Source: an uncultured Methylocystaceae bacterium | GTDB lineage: Bacteria; Pseudomonadota; Alphaproteobacteria; Rhizobiales; Beijerinckiaceae | Assembly (NCBI GenBank): GCA_937870755.1 | Contig: CALMZV010000011.1 | Span: forward strand, 1 to 64,000 | Reading direction: 5' to 3' | Length of the DNA stretch: 64,000 nt | In this document: positions 52,745 to 62,183 of the stretch, one piece after another | How the letters are laid out: every line of letters begins with the position of its first letter | Numbering within the stretch: position 1 is the first letter of the stretch | Translations under genes and position numbers: made by a program | Notes under the pieces: generated by a model | Told to the model about the DNA's origin: nothing | Database searches by the model: none | Seen by the model: the letters and a program-made list of their open reading frames with translations, nothing else

Positions 52745-53467
52745 TTAAATCAGGCTAAGGCGAAGCGCATTCGCCACAGCCTGGGTTCGGTTCCTGGCGC
52801 CGAGCTTGACCGTGGCGGACTCAATGTGCGCCCGCACAGTACGCTCGGTGATGTTGAGGATGATGGACGTCTGTTCGTTCGTTTTGCCGGCAGCAGCGTA
52901 TTGCAGACATTCGCGCTCGCGCCTGGACAGGGTCGAATTCGAACGAACCGATGTGATCGCTCTTCGGCTTAATTCTTCCAGTTTCGCGTGAGCATACATG
53001 GAAATCAGGTGGAGCGCCGGCTTCCCCTCGGGGTCGACGTCGTCCTGGTCCGCGCAGAACGACAGAGCGGCCTGCGTGCCTGAGAGCGAGTAAATGGGAA
53101 CGGCATACCCTAAGCGCATTCCCCAGTCGCTGCTTGCAAGGCGCATCATTTGCGCCCCATCGTTACTGTCGTCCGACCGAAATGCGTCCGACCAATCCAA
53201 TGGAAGCATGGCGCTCCTCAACGCCCTGAGGACAGGGTCAACCTTGAACAGTTCCTTTTCGAGATAAAAAGACGTCCAGCCAGCGGGCCAATTGTCATAG
53301 TGGTGCGGCCTGAACACGGCGTCCGGCGATGGAATTTCAGACAGGCAAAAATAACTATATCCGTATTCCTGCGATATACTACGAACTAGCTTGATAGTAT
53401 CAGTTATTGTGGCTGATTTCTTTATTTTCTCGATATAATCAAACTTTTTATTTTGATTCCCAAACAT
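52745..53467 (-). CDS. LuxR-type quorum-sensing regulator 3
   Basis: A 240-residue LuxR-family regulator paired with luxI2. Pocket residues Trp64, Tyr68, Asp77 and Trp92 are kept (GWTSFYLEK, VDPV, LDWSD). The HTH is canonical: LSRRERECLQYAAAGKTNEQ and ITERTVRAHIESATVKLGAR. Its coding DNA is markedly AT-richer than luxR1 and luxR2, particularly in the first 100 bases, so it appears to have a different origin. The stop is followed after 81 bases by luxI2; both likely form one circuit. Confidence 0.92.
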   Translation of the reverse strand: MFGNQNKKFDYIEKIKKSATITDTIKLVRSISQEYGYSYFCLSEIPSPDAVFRPHHYDNWPAGWTSFYLEKELFKVDPVLRALRSAMLPLDWSDAFRSDDSNDGAQMMRLASSDWGMRLGYAVPIYSLSGTQAALSFCADQDDVDPEGKPALHLISMYAHAKLEELSRRAITSVRSNSTLSRRERECLQYAAAGKTNEQTSIILNITERTVRAHIESATVKLGARNRTQAVANALRLSLI

Positions 53468-53720
53468 TGCAAATTCTCTATTATTGCATTGCGATACTCT
53501 GAGTTGCCTTTAAACGCCCAAATGTCGAACTTCACATTTTTAACAAAAAATTGACAATTTTGCAAGCTGCCTAAACGGTTTACATGCTTACGTTCGTGCC
53601 GGGGCCGGCCTTTCCCAACGGCGCGTCCTTAATCGAGCGCTGATTTGTATTATTGTATTCATGTCTATTTATGTTATAGATTTGGATAAACATCTTCTTC
53701 CGAAAACAACAATCGAGTAT
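53370..53720. other. AT-rich islet including a 206-base gene-free stretch
   Basis: From the start of luxR3 to the 3' end of the macro-domain gene the DNA is strongly AT-rich (runs such as ATTTTTAACAAAAAATTG) inside an otherwise GC-rich chromosome. No gene, IS element or RNA was recognised in the gap 53468-53673. It must contain the luxR3 promoter and possibly marks a junction of acquired DNA. Confidence 0.5.
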
Positions 53721-54201
53721 AAACAGCCCGGTCCTCTTCCGAAAAGCAGCAGAACGTCGCCTCCGCCAGGCTGGCGGGCGGGTGCGCGCGAACGGTGGAG
53801 AGCGCGATGCGGGCGGCCGGTTCGAACGGGTAGCCGTAAATTCCCGTCGAAATGCACGGAAACGCGATGGTGGCGAGCCGCAGATCCTCCGCGATCTCCA
53901 GCGCGCGGCGGTAGCAGGAGGCGAGCAATTCCGCCTCGCCCCGGTCGCCGCCACGCCACCGCGGCCCGACGGCGTGGATGACATAGGGGGCCGGCAGGCC
54001 ATAGCCGCGCGTGACCTTCGCATCGCCGGTCGGACATCCGCCGAGCGCGCGGCATTCGGCGAGAAGTTCCGGTCCGGCCGCGCGATGGATGGCGCCGTCG
54101 ACGCCCCCGCCTCCCAGCAGCGACTCGTTCGCCGCGTTCACGATCGCGTCTACCGCAAGGCGCGTGATGTCCGCGCGAACGGTCTTCAGAACGAGGCCCA
54201 T
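53674..54201 (-). CDS. Macro-domain protein, O-acetyl-ADP-ribose deacetylase-like
   Basis: A 175-residue macro-domain protein of the YmdB type, hydrolysing O-acetyl-ADP-ribose or removing ADP-ribose from proteins. Landmarks are [20 protein letters not shown], the [20 protein letters not shown] segment and [20 protein letters not shown]. The start at [13 protein letters not shown] follows the family. The C-terminal tail runs into the AT-rich islet. It might pair functionally with the sirtuin product elsewhere in the window, but the two are 30 kb apart. Confidence 0.9.
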   Translation of the reverse strand: MGLVLKTVRADITRLAVDAIVNAANESLLGGGGVDGAIHRAAGPELLAECRALGGCPTGDAKVTRGYGLPAPYVIHAVGPRWRGGDRGEAELLASCYRRALEIAEDLRLATIAFPCISTGIYGYPFEPAARIALSTVRAHPPASLAEATFCCFSEEDRAVYTRLLFSEEDVYPNL

Positions 54202-54356
54202 GATATCCTCTTGCGATTCCTCTTGCCCTTGCGATCCCTTCTTGCCGTCTCCCTTGCCGTGCGGCCTATTGTCGTGAGCGTTTCCTGCGCAGCGATCCCT
54301 GCCCGTTGCCTTTGGACAGCAATGGGGTTGGCGCGTAGAATTCGCAAGGCGCCTAG

Positions 54357-54848
<492 letters not shown>

Positions 54849-54910
54849 GCTCTCGACGTTTCCCAATCCCGCATCCGTTCCTCAAGCATCATCCATCAGC
54901 GAGGCATGAC

Positions 54911-56320
54911 ATGAAGACCGCCAAGGACGTCCTCAAGGCGATCAAGGACAACGACGTCAAATACGTGGACCTGCGTTTCACCGATCCGCGCGGCAAGTGG
55001 CAGCACCTGACGTTCGACGTGACGCTGGTCGATGAAGAGCTCTTCGCCGAAGGCACGATGTTCGACGGCTCGTCGATCGCCGGCTGGAAGGCGATCAACG
55101 AATCCGACATGACGTTGATGCCCGATCCCGCGACCGCCACGATGGACCCGTTCTTCGCGGCGCCCACCATGTCGATCGTCTGCGACGTGCTGGAGCCCTC
55201 GACCGGCGAGCCCTACAACCGCGACCCGCGCGGCATCGCCAAGAAGGCGATGGCCCACATGAAGACGCAGGGCGTGGGCGACACCTGCTACTTCGGTCCC
55301 GAGGCCGAGTTCTTCATCTTCGACGACGTGCGCTTCGCCTCGGAGCCTTACAACACCGGTTTCGTGCTCGACTCGATCGAACTGCCGACCAACATGGACA
55401 CGGCCTACGAAGGCGGCAACCTCGGCCACCGCATCCGCACCAAGGGCGGTTATTTTCCCGTGCCGCCGATGGACTCCGCGCAGGACATGCGCTCCGAAAT
55501 GCTCGGCGCCATGGCCTCGATGGGCGTGAAGGTCGAGAAGCACCATCACGAAGTCGCCTCCGCGCAGCACGAACTCGGCATGAAGTTCGACACGCTGGTG
55601 CTGATGGCCGACCATATGCAGATCTACAAATACTGCATCCATCAGGTCGCGCAGAGCTACGGCAAGACGGCGACGTTCATGCCCAAGCCCGTCTACGGCG
55701 ACAACGGCTCGGGCATGCACGTGCACCAGTCGATCTGGAAGGACGGCAAGCCGGTGTTCGCGGGCAATAAATACGCCGACCTGTCGCAGGAATGCCTGTG
55801 GTACATCGGCGGCATCATCAAGCACGCGAAAGCGCTGAACGCCTTCACCAACCCGTCGACGAACTCCTACAAGCGTCTCGTTCCGGGCTACGAGGCGCCG
55901 GTGCTGCTCGCCTATTCGGCGCGCAACCGCTCGGCTTCCTGCCGCATTCCCTACACCTCGAACCCGAAGGCCAAGCGCGTGGAAGTGCGCTTCCCCGACC
56001 CGACGGCCAATCCCTATCTGTCCTTCGCGGCCATGCTGATGGCCGGTCTCGACGGCATCGCCAACAAGATCGATCCCGGCCCGGCGATGGACAAGGACCT
56101 GTACGACCTGCCGCCGAAGGAGCTGAAGAAGATCCCGACCGTGTGCGGCAGCCTGCGCGAGGCGCTCCAGAACCTGGACAAGGACCGCAACTTCCTGAAG
56201 GCCGGCGGGGTGTTCAACGACGACTTCATCGACAGCTTCATCGAGCTGAAGATGCAGGAAGTGATGCGGTTCGAAATGACGCCGCATCCGGTCGAATTCG
56301 ACATGTACTATTCCTGCTGA
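54911..56320 (+). CDS. glnA: Glutamine synthetase type I
   Basis: A 469-residue class I-beta glutamine synthetase, making glutamine from glutamate, ammonia and ATP. Landmarks are [20 protein letters not shown], metal-binding [35 protein letters not shown] and the adenylylated Tyr in [13 protein letters not shown] (about residue 397). Length is normal. An intrinsic terminator follows at 56344. Confidence 0.98.
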   Translation: MKTAKDVLKAIKDNDVKYVDLRFTDPRGKWQHLTFDVTLVDEELFAEGTMFDGSSIAGWKAINESDMTLMPDPATATMDPFFAAPTMSIVCDVLEPSTGEPYNRDPRGIAKKAMAHMKTQGVGDTCYFGPEAEFFIFDDVRFASEPYNTGFVLDSIELPTNMDTAYEGGNLGHRIRTKGGYFPVPPMDSAQDMRSEMLGAMASMGVKVEKHHHEVASAQHELGMKFDTLVLMADHMQIYKYCIHQVAQSYGKTATFMPKPVYGDNGSGMHVHQSIWKDGKPVFAGNKYADLSQECLWYIGGIIKHAKALNAFTNPSTNSYKRLVPGYEAPVLLAYSARNRSASCRIPYTSNPKAKRVEVRFPDPTANPYLSFAAMLMAGLDGIANKIDPGPAMDKDLYDLPPKELKKIPTVCGSLREALQNLDKDRNFLKAGGVFNDDFIDSFIELKMQEVMRFEMTPHPVEFDMYYSC

Positions 56321-56343
56321 TCGTCTCGACCGGCGCGATATCG

Positions 56344-56365
56344 AAGGGCGGCTCCGGCCGCCCTT
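56344..56365 (+). terminator. Intrinsic terminator of glnBA
   Basis: Nine-base stem AAGGGCGGC / GCCGCCCTT around TCCG, followed by TTTCTTTT, 24 bases after the glnA stop. Confidence 0.85.
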
Positions 56366-56433
56366 TTCTTTTGCATGGGAACAAACGCGCCGCGCGGGAG
56401 TCTTCGATGCGGGGACCACGCCGCCGGAGCGCC

Positions 56434-56886
56434 ATGCTCGACCTTCTCGATTCCGCCGAACGACTCGCCGCCGCCGCCGCGATAGGCGCCGCCATCGGGC
56501 TCAACCGCAACGCCGTCGGCAAACCGACGGGCGTCAAGACCCTCGGCCTCGTCGCGGTCGGTTCGGCGATTCTCGTGATGACCGGCGTCAATTTCGTCGA
56601 GCAGGACGCCAAATATGTCGACGCGGCCAGCCGCGTCATCCAGGGCATCGTCACCGGCATCGGGTTCATCGGCGGCGGCGCGATCCTGCGCGACCAGGAG
56701 GGGCGCTCGGTGGAGGGGCTGACGACGGCGGCCAGCGTGTGGGTGACGGCCGCGCTCGGCTGCGTGTGCGGGCTGGGCGAGTGGAAGATCGCGGCTCTGG
56801 CGACCGCGGTCACTCTGGCGATGCTGCTGTCCGGCGACCTGATCGAGAGGCTCGGCCAAAAATTCTACGGCAAGCCCGACGCGTGA
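56434..56886 (+). CDS. MgtC/SapB family membrane protein 1
   Basis: A 150-residue membrane protein of the MgtC/SapB family with four to five hydrophobic segments. Family signature: GAAIGLNRNAVGKPTGVKTL, IQGIVTGIGFIGGGAILRD and VEGLTTAASVWVTAALG. These short forms lack the C-terminal ACT-like domain of true MgtC; the family is linked to Mg2+ stress or membrane-potential control. GGAGC upstream favours the ATG at 56434 over 56407. A second family member follows at 57161. Confidence 0.85.
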   Translation: MLDLLDSAERLAAAAAIGAAIGLNRNAVGKPTGVKTLGLVAVGSAILVMTGVNFVEQDAKYVDAASRVIQGIVTGIGFIGGGAILRDQEGRSVEGLTTAASVWVTAALGCVCGLGEWKIAALATAVTLAMLLSGDLIERLGQKFYGKPDA

Positions 56887-57060
56887 TCAGGCTGCGAAGA
56901 ACGCCAGCGCGGCCGCCAACGCGAACCACAGAGATTTGACGAAACGCCGGGGACGGACGCGCGGGGCGAAAACCATCTCCTCGTCGACGCCGGCGAACGC
57001 GTAGCCGGCCGCATCCGCATAGCGCAGGAGCGTGGCCGAGGTGAGCGCCGTATGTTTCAT
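56887..57060 (-). CDS. Small 57-residue membrane protein, unknown
   Basis: A 57-residue frame starting MKHTALTSATLLRYADAAGY, with a GVDEEMVFAPRVRPRRFVKS middle and a C-terminal membrane segment (LWFALAAALAFFAA). The stop is directly adjacent to the stop of the convergent mgtC-like gene (56886). The ribosome binding site is weak. No family recognised. The amphipathic-basic then membrane layout argues for a real protein; coding use is consistent with neighbours. Confidence 0.45.
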   Translation of the reverse strand: MKHTALTSATLLRYADAAGYAFAGVDEEMVFAPRVRPRRFVKSLWFALAAALAFFAA

Positions 57061-57160
57061 GAGTTCGATGCTCGCGCGTTATTGCGAAAGCTTTATTAAA
57101 ATTCGACCGATCGTCGGCGCAGCCAGCGCAATTGTTCACCCGACCTGTCATACTGACGAC

Positions 57161-57688
57161 ATGGAACAGTGGACCGAACTTTCCTTGCGCATCGCGGCCG
57201 CCGTCGCCGCCGGCGGTGCGGTGGGGCTCAACCGCGACCTTTTCGGACGGCCGACCGGCGTGCGCGTGCATGCGCTGGTGGCGCTCGGCGCGGCCGTCTC
57301 GGTGATGGTGGCGCAGGAGATCGGCGCGACGGGCGACGTGACGCGCGTCATCCAGGGCGTGCTCGGCGGCATCGGCTTTCTGGGCGCCGGCGTCATCATG
57401 CGCGGCGACGCTTCCAATGGTGTCCGCAATGGTGTCCGCAATGGCGTCCGCAACGGCGGCGCGCAGCGCGAGAGCGCGCGCGGCGGCTCCATCCGCCACC
57501 TCACCACCGCCGCCTCCATCTGGCTGACGGCCGCGCTCGGCGTGGCCGCCGGCCTCGGCCACTGGAAGCTCGGATTTCTGGCGACCGCCGCCGCGCTTGT
57601 CGTGCTGATCGTCGGCATGTGGATCGATCAGGCGCTGTTCGCGAAATTCGGCTACGAGGAGGATCGCGGCAAGGACGACGACCCGTAG
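57161..57688 (+). CDS. MgtC/SapB family membrane protein 2, with NGVR repeats
   Basis: A 175-residue MgtC/SapB membrane protein. Signature parts are GGAVGLNRDLFGRPTGVRVH, IQGVLGGIGFLGAGVIMRG and IRHLTTAASIWLTAALG. Between the second and third is an insertion made by a 12-base tandem repeat (NGVR three times) in a loop that should face the solvent. It is a diverged paralogue of the gene at 56434. Confidence 0.85.
   Translation: MEQWTELSLRIAAAVAAGGAVGLNRDLFGRPTGVRVHALVALGAAVSVMVAQEIGATGDVTRVIQGVLGGIGFLGAGVIMRGDASNGVRNGVRNGVRNGGAQRESARGGSIRHLTTAASIWLTAALGVAAGLGHWKLGFLATAAALVVLIVGMWIDQALFAKFGYEEDRGKDDDP
57416..57451 (+). repeat. Three tandem copies of a 12-bp unit inside the second mgtC-like gene
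   Basis: The unit AATGGTGTCCGC is repeated three times (last copy with one T to C change), encoding NGVR-NGVR-NGVR. Copy number changes would keep the frame. Confidence 0.9.
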
Positions 57689-57692
57689 GCCG

Positions 57693-58919
57693 TCAGCGCG
57701 CGAGCATGGCGCCGTAGACGGCGAGCAGGCGCCCGACATGGCGCTCGAGCGTCGGCGGGTCGCGCCAGTAGTCCGCGTAGGCCGCTTTCGACATGCGCCG
57801 CACGGTCGCATCGTCCTTGAGCGCGACGAGCGCGCGGGCGAGATCGTCCGGGTCGTTCGATCTGAACCACAGGCCCATCTCGCCGTCGGCGATCGACTCG
57901 CGACCGGCGCAGACATCCGACACGACGACGGGCGTGCCGTTCGCTTTCGCCTCCAGCACCGTCAGCGGCTGGCCTTCGTACCAGAGCGAGGGAAAGACCA
58001 GCGCGCGCGCGTTGCGCAGCGCCGCGCGGGCCGCCTGCGGCGTCTGCCAGCCCGCCACGCGCGCCTGCGGATACCGCGCCTTCAGTTCCGCCGCCGCCGG
58101 CCCGTCGCCGACGAACACGGCGTCCACCCCTGCCCTGCGCGCGGCCTCGGCGAACAGGAACGGCCCCTTCTCCGGCGAGATGCGCGCGACGAAGGCGAAA
58201 TCGCCCGCGGCCGCCTCGGCTTTCGGTCCGAGATCCTCCGCCTCGATCGGGTTGGCGACCATGTGGCGGCGCACGCCCTGCGGCAGCAACGGGTCGACGA
58301 TCGAGGCCTGCACGTTCGAGATGCGGATGAAATCGGAAAACACGTTCGGCAGGCCGAGCGCGCCGTCGGCGAACATCAGCCGCGCGCCGCGCCAGACCTT
58401 GCGCGCGTAGGAAACCGAATCGCAATGGGTGGAAAGGCACGCGCCCGACAGCGGACGCAGCCGGCAGACCTCGTTCTTCTGATAGTTGTAGAAGCCGCCG
58501 TTGGGACAGAACAGGAAATATTCGTGCATGGTGTAGACTGCCGGCAGGCGGCTCGCGCGTATGGGCCGCGCGATGGAAGGCGACAGCGCCTTGGCCCAGC
58601 CATGCACATGCACGATCGTCCGGTCGTTCGGCAGCGTCGCCAGGAGGCGCGCCAGTTCGCGCGCCGCCCGATCGTTCCAGAACCCCTGAACGGCGCCGGC
58701 GATCTTGTTCGACGCGCCCAGCAGATCGGTCTGGCCGAGGCAGACGATCTCGACATCGTGTTCGGCGAATTTGGGATCCACCGGGCCGGCGGCGGCGAAG
58801 ACGATGGGCCGGTGGCCCGCGCGCTTGAGGCCGATGGCGCTGTCGAACGCCACCTTCGCCTGCCCGCCCGTGACGGTCGCGTGATCCACGCAGATGACGA
58901 TGTTCAACGATGCGCGCAC
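57693..58919 (-). CDS. Family 4 glycosyltransferase
   Basis: A 408-residue GT4-type glycosyltransferase (GT-B fold). N-terminal acceptor domain with CVDHATVTGGQAKVAFDSAI, and C-terminal nucleotide-sugar domain with FAFVARISPEKGPFLFAEAA and the E-x7-E motif near PSLWYEGQPLTVLEAKANGT. Probably acts on cell-surface polysaccharide. Convergent with mgtC-like gene 2 (four bases apart) and divergent from parE. Substrate unknown. Confidence 0.88.
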   Translation of the reverse strand: MRASLNIVICVDHATVTGGQAKVAFDSAIGLKRAGHRPIVFAAAGPVDPKFAEHDVEIVCLGQTDLLGASNKIAGAVQGFWNDRAARELARLLATLPNDRTIVHVHGWAKALSPSIARPIRASRLPAVYTMHEYFLFCPNGGFYNYQKNEVCRLRPLSGACLSTHCDSVSYARKVWRGARLMFADGALGLPNVFSDFIRISNVQASIVDPLLPQGVRRHMVANPIEAEDLGPKAEAAAGDFAFVARISPEKGPFLFAEAARRAGVDAVFVGDGPAAAELKARYPQARVAGWQTPQAARAALRNARALVFPSLWYEGQPLTVLEAKANGTPVVVSDVCAGRESIADGEMGLWFRSNDPDDLARALVALKDDATVRRMSKAAYADYWRDPPTLERHVGRLLAVYGAMLAR

Positions 58920-59064
58920 GAAGGGCTCCCGAAAATGCGCCTTCTAGCAACAGCGGCTTAAGGCGCGGTTTCGAGCGCCGCGCGGATGCGTTCCCGCTCC
59001 GTTCGCATTGCGCGGGCTTTCGTGCCATAAGGGCCGCCCACCGCGAATCGGCGTACAAGACGGC

Positions 59065-61110
59065 ATGGCGAGCAACGGCGATCTGTTTGGCGCGGCGCGC
59101 AAGAGCGCGCCCGAACCCGCAAAGGCGAAAAAGGCGGCGACGCCCGCGGCCCAGCGCGCCCGCACGCCGGACGAAGCCGGCTACACCGCCGCCTCCATCG
59201 AAGTGCTGGAGGGGCTGGAGCCGGTGCGCCGGCGCCCCGGCATGTATATCGGCGGCACGGACGAAAGCGCCCTGCACCACCTGTTCGCCGAGGTGATCGA
59301 CAATGCGATGGACGAGGCGGTCGCCGGCCACGCCTCCTTCATCGAAGTGTCGCTGGAGGACGACGGTTTTCTCGGCGTGACCGACAACGGGCGCGGCATT
59401 CCGGTCGACCCGCATCCGAAGTTCCCGAAAAAATCGGCGCTCGAAGTCATCATGACGACGCTGCATGCCGGGGGAAAATTCGATTCCGGCGCCTATCAGA
59501 CGTCGGGCGGCCTGCATGGCGTCGGCGTGTCGGTCGTCAATGCGCTGTCCGAGACGCTCGAAGTGGAGGTCGCGCGCGGCCAGCAGCTCTATCGCCAGAC
59601 GTTTTCGCGCGGCGTTCCCACGAGCGGGCTCGAAAGCCTCGGCAAGGTCGCCAACCGGCGCGGCACGCGCGTGCGATTCAGGCCGGACGCGCAGATTTTC
59701 GGCAAGGCGGCGCAATTCAAGCCCGCGCGCCTGTTCCGCATGGCGCGCTCGAAAGCCTATCTGTTCGGCGGCGTGGAAATCCGCTGGAAATGCGCGCCCG
59801 CGCTGGTGGACGGCACGGATACGCCGAGCGAAGCCATCTTCCGCTTTCCCGGCGGTCTGAAGGACTACCTGGCGCGCGAGATCGAGGGCAAGGAGACCGT
59901 CGCCTCCGAACCGTTCACCGGCAAGATCGAGCGCGAGGGCGGACACGGCTCGCTCGAATGGGCGATCGCGTGGCTGGCGGGCGACGACGGTTTCACAAAC
60001 TCCTACTGCAACACCATTCCCACGCCCGACGGCGGAACGCACGAAGCCGGCTTTCGCCTCGCGCTGCTGCGCGGGTTGAAAGACCATGCCGAACGCATCG
60101 GCCAGGCCAGGCGCGCCGCGCAGATCACCGGCGACGACGTGATGGGCCAGACGGCGGCGATGATCTCGGTGTTCATCCGCGAACCGGAGTTCCAGGGCCA
60201 GAACAAGTCGCGGCTGATGACGCAGGAGGCCTCGCGCATCGTGGAGACGAGCGTGCGCGACGCCTTCGACCACTGGCTGGCGGGCGCGCCGCAACAGGCG
60301 GCGAAACTGCTCGATTTCGTGATCGAGCGCGCGGAGGAGCGCGCGCGCCGGCGCATGGAGAAGGACGTCGCGCGCAAGAGCGCGGTGCGCAAGCTGCGGT
60401 TGCCCGGCAAGCTCGCCGATTGCTCGAACGCGGGCGCGGCGGGATCGGAACTGTTCATCGTGGAGGGCGACTCGGCCGGCGGTTCGGCCAAGCAGGCGCG
60501 CGACCGCGCGACGCAGGCGGTGCTGCCGCTGCGCGGCAAGATTCTCAACGTGGCGTCGGCCACGCGCGACAAGCTCGCCGCCAACCAGCAGATATCCGAT
60601 CTCGCGCAGGCGCTCGGCTGCGGGACCGGCGCGCAATACCGCCACGAGGATCTGCGCTACGAGAAGATCGTCATCATGACGGACGCGGACGTGGACGGCG
60701 CGCATATCGCTTCGCTGCTCATCACGTTCTTCTACCGGCAGATGCCCCGTCTGATCGAGGAAGGGCATTTGTTTCTCGCCGTGCCGCCGCTCTACAAACT
60801 GTCGCAAGGCGCCAAGACCGTTTACGCGCGCGACGAGGCGCACCGCGCCGAACTCGTGGAGAAGACGTTCAACGGACGCGGCAAGATCGAGGTGTCGCGC
60901 TTCAAGGGCCTCGGCGAGATGCTGCCGGCGCAGTTGAAGGAAACGACGATGGACCCGAAAAAGCGCACGCTGTTGCGCGTGATGGTCGCCCCGGAGGATC
61001 GCAGCGAAACCGCCGACAGCGTGGAGCGGCTGATGGGCAACAAGCCGGAAGCGCGGTTCGCCTTCATACAGGAACGCGCGGCCTTCGCGCAGGATGTGGT
61101 GGACGTGTGA
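59065..61110 (+). CDS. parE: DNA topoisomerase IV subunit B
   Basis: A 681-residue type II topoisomerase B subunit that, with ParC, separates daughter chromosomes. GHKL ATPase motifs: EVIDNAMDEAVAGHASFIEV, VTDNGRGIPVDPHPKFPKKS and GGLHGVGVSVVNALSE. The TOPRIM domain has EGDSAGGSAKQARDR and IMTDADVDGAHIASLL, and the C-terminal end has RFKGLGEMLPAQLKETTMDP. Length (shorter than GyrB) and the QLKETTMDP tail support ParE. Its stop overlaps the next gene's GTG by four bases. Confidence 0.95.
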   Translation: MASNGDLFGAARKSAPEPAKAKKAATPAAQRARTPDEAGYTAASIEVLEGLEPVRRRPGMYIGGTDESALHHLFAEVIDNAMDEAVAGHASFIEVSLEDDGFLGVTDNGRGIPVDPHPKFPKKSALEVIMTTLHAGGKFDSGAYQTSGGLHGVGVSVVNALSETLEVEVARGQQLYRQTFSRGVPTSGLESLGKVANRRGTRVRFRPDAQIFGKAAQFKPARLFRMARSKAYLFGGVEIRWKCAPALVDGTDTPSEAIFRFPGGLKDYLAREIEGKETVASEPFTGKIEREGGHGSLEWAIAWLAGDDGFTNSYCNTIPTPDGGTHEAGFRLALLRGLKDHAERIGQARRAAQITGDDVMGQTAAMISVFIREPEFQGQNKSRLMTQEASRIVETSVRDAFDHWLAGAPQQAAKLLDFVIERAEERARRRMEKDVARKSAVRKLRLPGKLADCSNAGAAGSELFIVEGDSAGGSAKQARDRATQAVLPLRGKILNVASATRDKLAANQQISDLAQALGCGTGAQYRHEDLRYEKIVIMTDADVDGAHIASLLITFFYRQMPRLIEEGHLFLAVPPLYKLSQGAKTVYARDEAHRAELVEKTFNGRGKIEVSRFKGLGEMLPAQLKETTMDPKKRTLLRVMVAPEDRSETADSVERLMGNKPEARFAFIQERAAFAQDVVDV

Positions 61111-62123
61111 GCGAAACCGTCCGCATCGCGCTCGCCGACATCGACCGCGTCGCGCGCGCGGCGCTCGTGCGGGCGGGCTGCGACGAAGCCAACGCGATCG
61201 CGACCTCCGACGTGATGGTTCGCGCCGAACGCGACGGCTGCGCCTCGCACGGCCTGTTCCGATTGCCGGGCTATCTCGCCTCGCTGAGGAGCGGCAAGGC
61301 GAACGGGCGCGCGGCGCCGGTCGCGCGCGCGCACGCGCCGGGCGTCGTCCGTGTGGAAGGCGACAACGCGCTTGCGCCGCTCGCCATGCAGGTCGCGCGC
61401 ACGGCGGTCGCGCCGCTCGCGCGCGCGCAGGGGATCGCGGCCGTCGCCATTGTCGACGTTCTGCATTTCTCGGCTTTGTGGGCGGATATCGAGGGGCTGG
61501 TCGCGGACGGGCTGGGCGCCTTCTGCATGACGGCCTATCTGCCGTCGGTCGCGCCGGCGGGCGCGAAGACGCCGTTCTTCGGCACAAATCCGTTCGCCTT
61601 CGGCTTTCCGGGCGAGGCGTTCATCTTCGATTTCGCGACCGCCGCCACCGCGCGCGGGGAAATCCAGATCGCGGCGCGCGACGGCCGGCCCGCGCCCGCC
61701 GGCGCCGGTGTCGATACGGACGGACGGCCGACGCGCGACCCGCACGCGATCCTCGCCGGCGCGCAATCGCCGTTCGGCGGGCACAAGGGATCGGCGCTCG
61801 CGCTGATGATCGAACTGATGGCGGGCGTGCTGATCGGCCAGCCGACGAGCGCGGAGGCCGCGCGCGAGGAAAAGGCGCTCGGCGTCTGCGACGGCGGGCC
61901 GCCGCGCGGCGGCGTGCTGATGATCGCGTTCGATCCGGACCGGTTCGGCGACGCGGCCGGCTGGCGCGCGCATGCGGGCGCGTTCTTCGCCGAGCTGCGC
62001 GCCCTGCCCGGCGTTCGGCTGCCGGGCGACCGGCGCCGGCTGGAGCGCGCGCGCATCGCGCGCGAGGGCGCGGCCGTGCCGCGCGCGCTCTGGGACGAGG
62101 CGCGCCGCGCAGCCGGCCATTGA
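61107..62123 (+). CDS. Malate/L-lactate dehydrogenase (Ldh2) family oxidoreductase
   Basis: A 338-residue NAD(P)-dependent oxidoreductase of the Ldh2/MDH2 family. Landmarks are AERDGCASHGLFRLPGYLAS, VDVLHFSALWADIEGL and FFGTNPFAFGFPG, then PFGGHKGSALALMIELMAGV near the active site. Members reduce ureidoglycolate, 2,3-diketogulonate or delta-1-piperideine-2-carboxylate. The GTG start overlaps the parE stop (GTGTGA), so translation is coupled. Substrate unknown. Confidence 0.85.
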   Translation: MSETVRIALADIDRVARAALVRAGCDEANAIATSDVMVRAERDGCASHGLFRLPGYLASLRSGKANGRAAPVARAHAPGVVRVEGDNALAPLAMQVARTAVAPLARAQGIAAVAIVDVLHFSALWADIEGLVADGLGAFCMTAYLPSVAPAGAKTPFFGTNPFAFGFPGEAFIFDFATAATARGEIQIAARDGRPAPAGAGVDTDGRPTRDPHAILAGAQSPFGGHKGSALALMIELMAGVLIGQPTSAEAAREEKALGVCDGGPPRGGVLMIAFDPDRFGDAAGWRAHAGAFFAELRALPGVRLPGDRRRLERARIAREGAAVPRALWDEARRAAGH

Positions 62124-62183
62124 TCGCAATTCTCTGTTTACCATCGCGCGCCATAGTGCGGCAGGCTCCGCAGGACAGCGCAG

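Noticed and set aside
53468-53673. Lux box in the upstream region of luxR3
   Set aside because: The stretch is so AT-rich that many weak dyads occur, and none has a convincing 18-20 base symmetry.
57652-61587. A 1311-residue open frame on the minus strand opposite parE
   Set aside because: It is an Arg/Ala/His-rich shadow of parE and the glycosyltransferase gene in GC-rich DNA, without any domain; both real genes have clear catalytic motifs.
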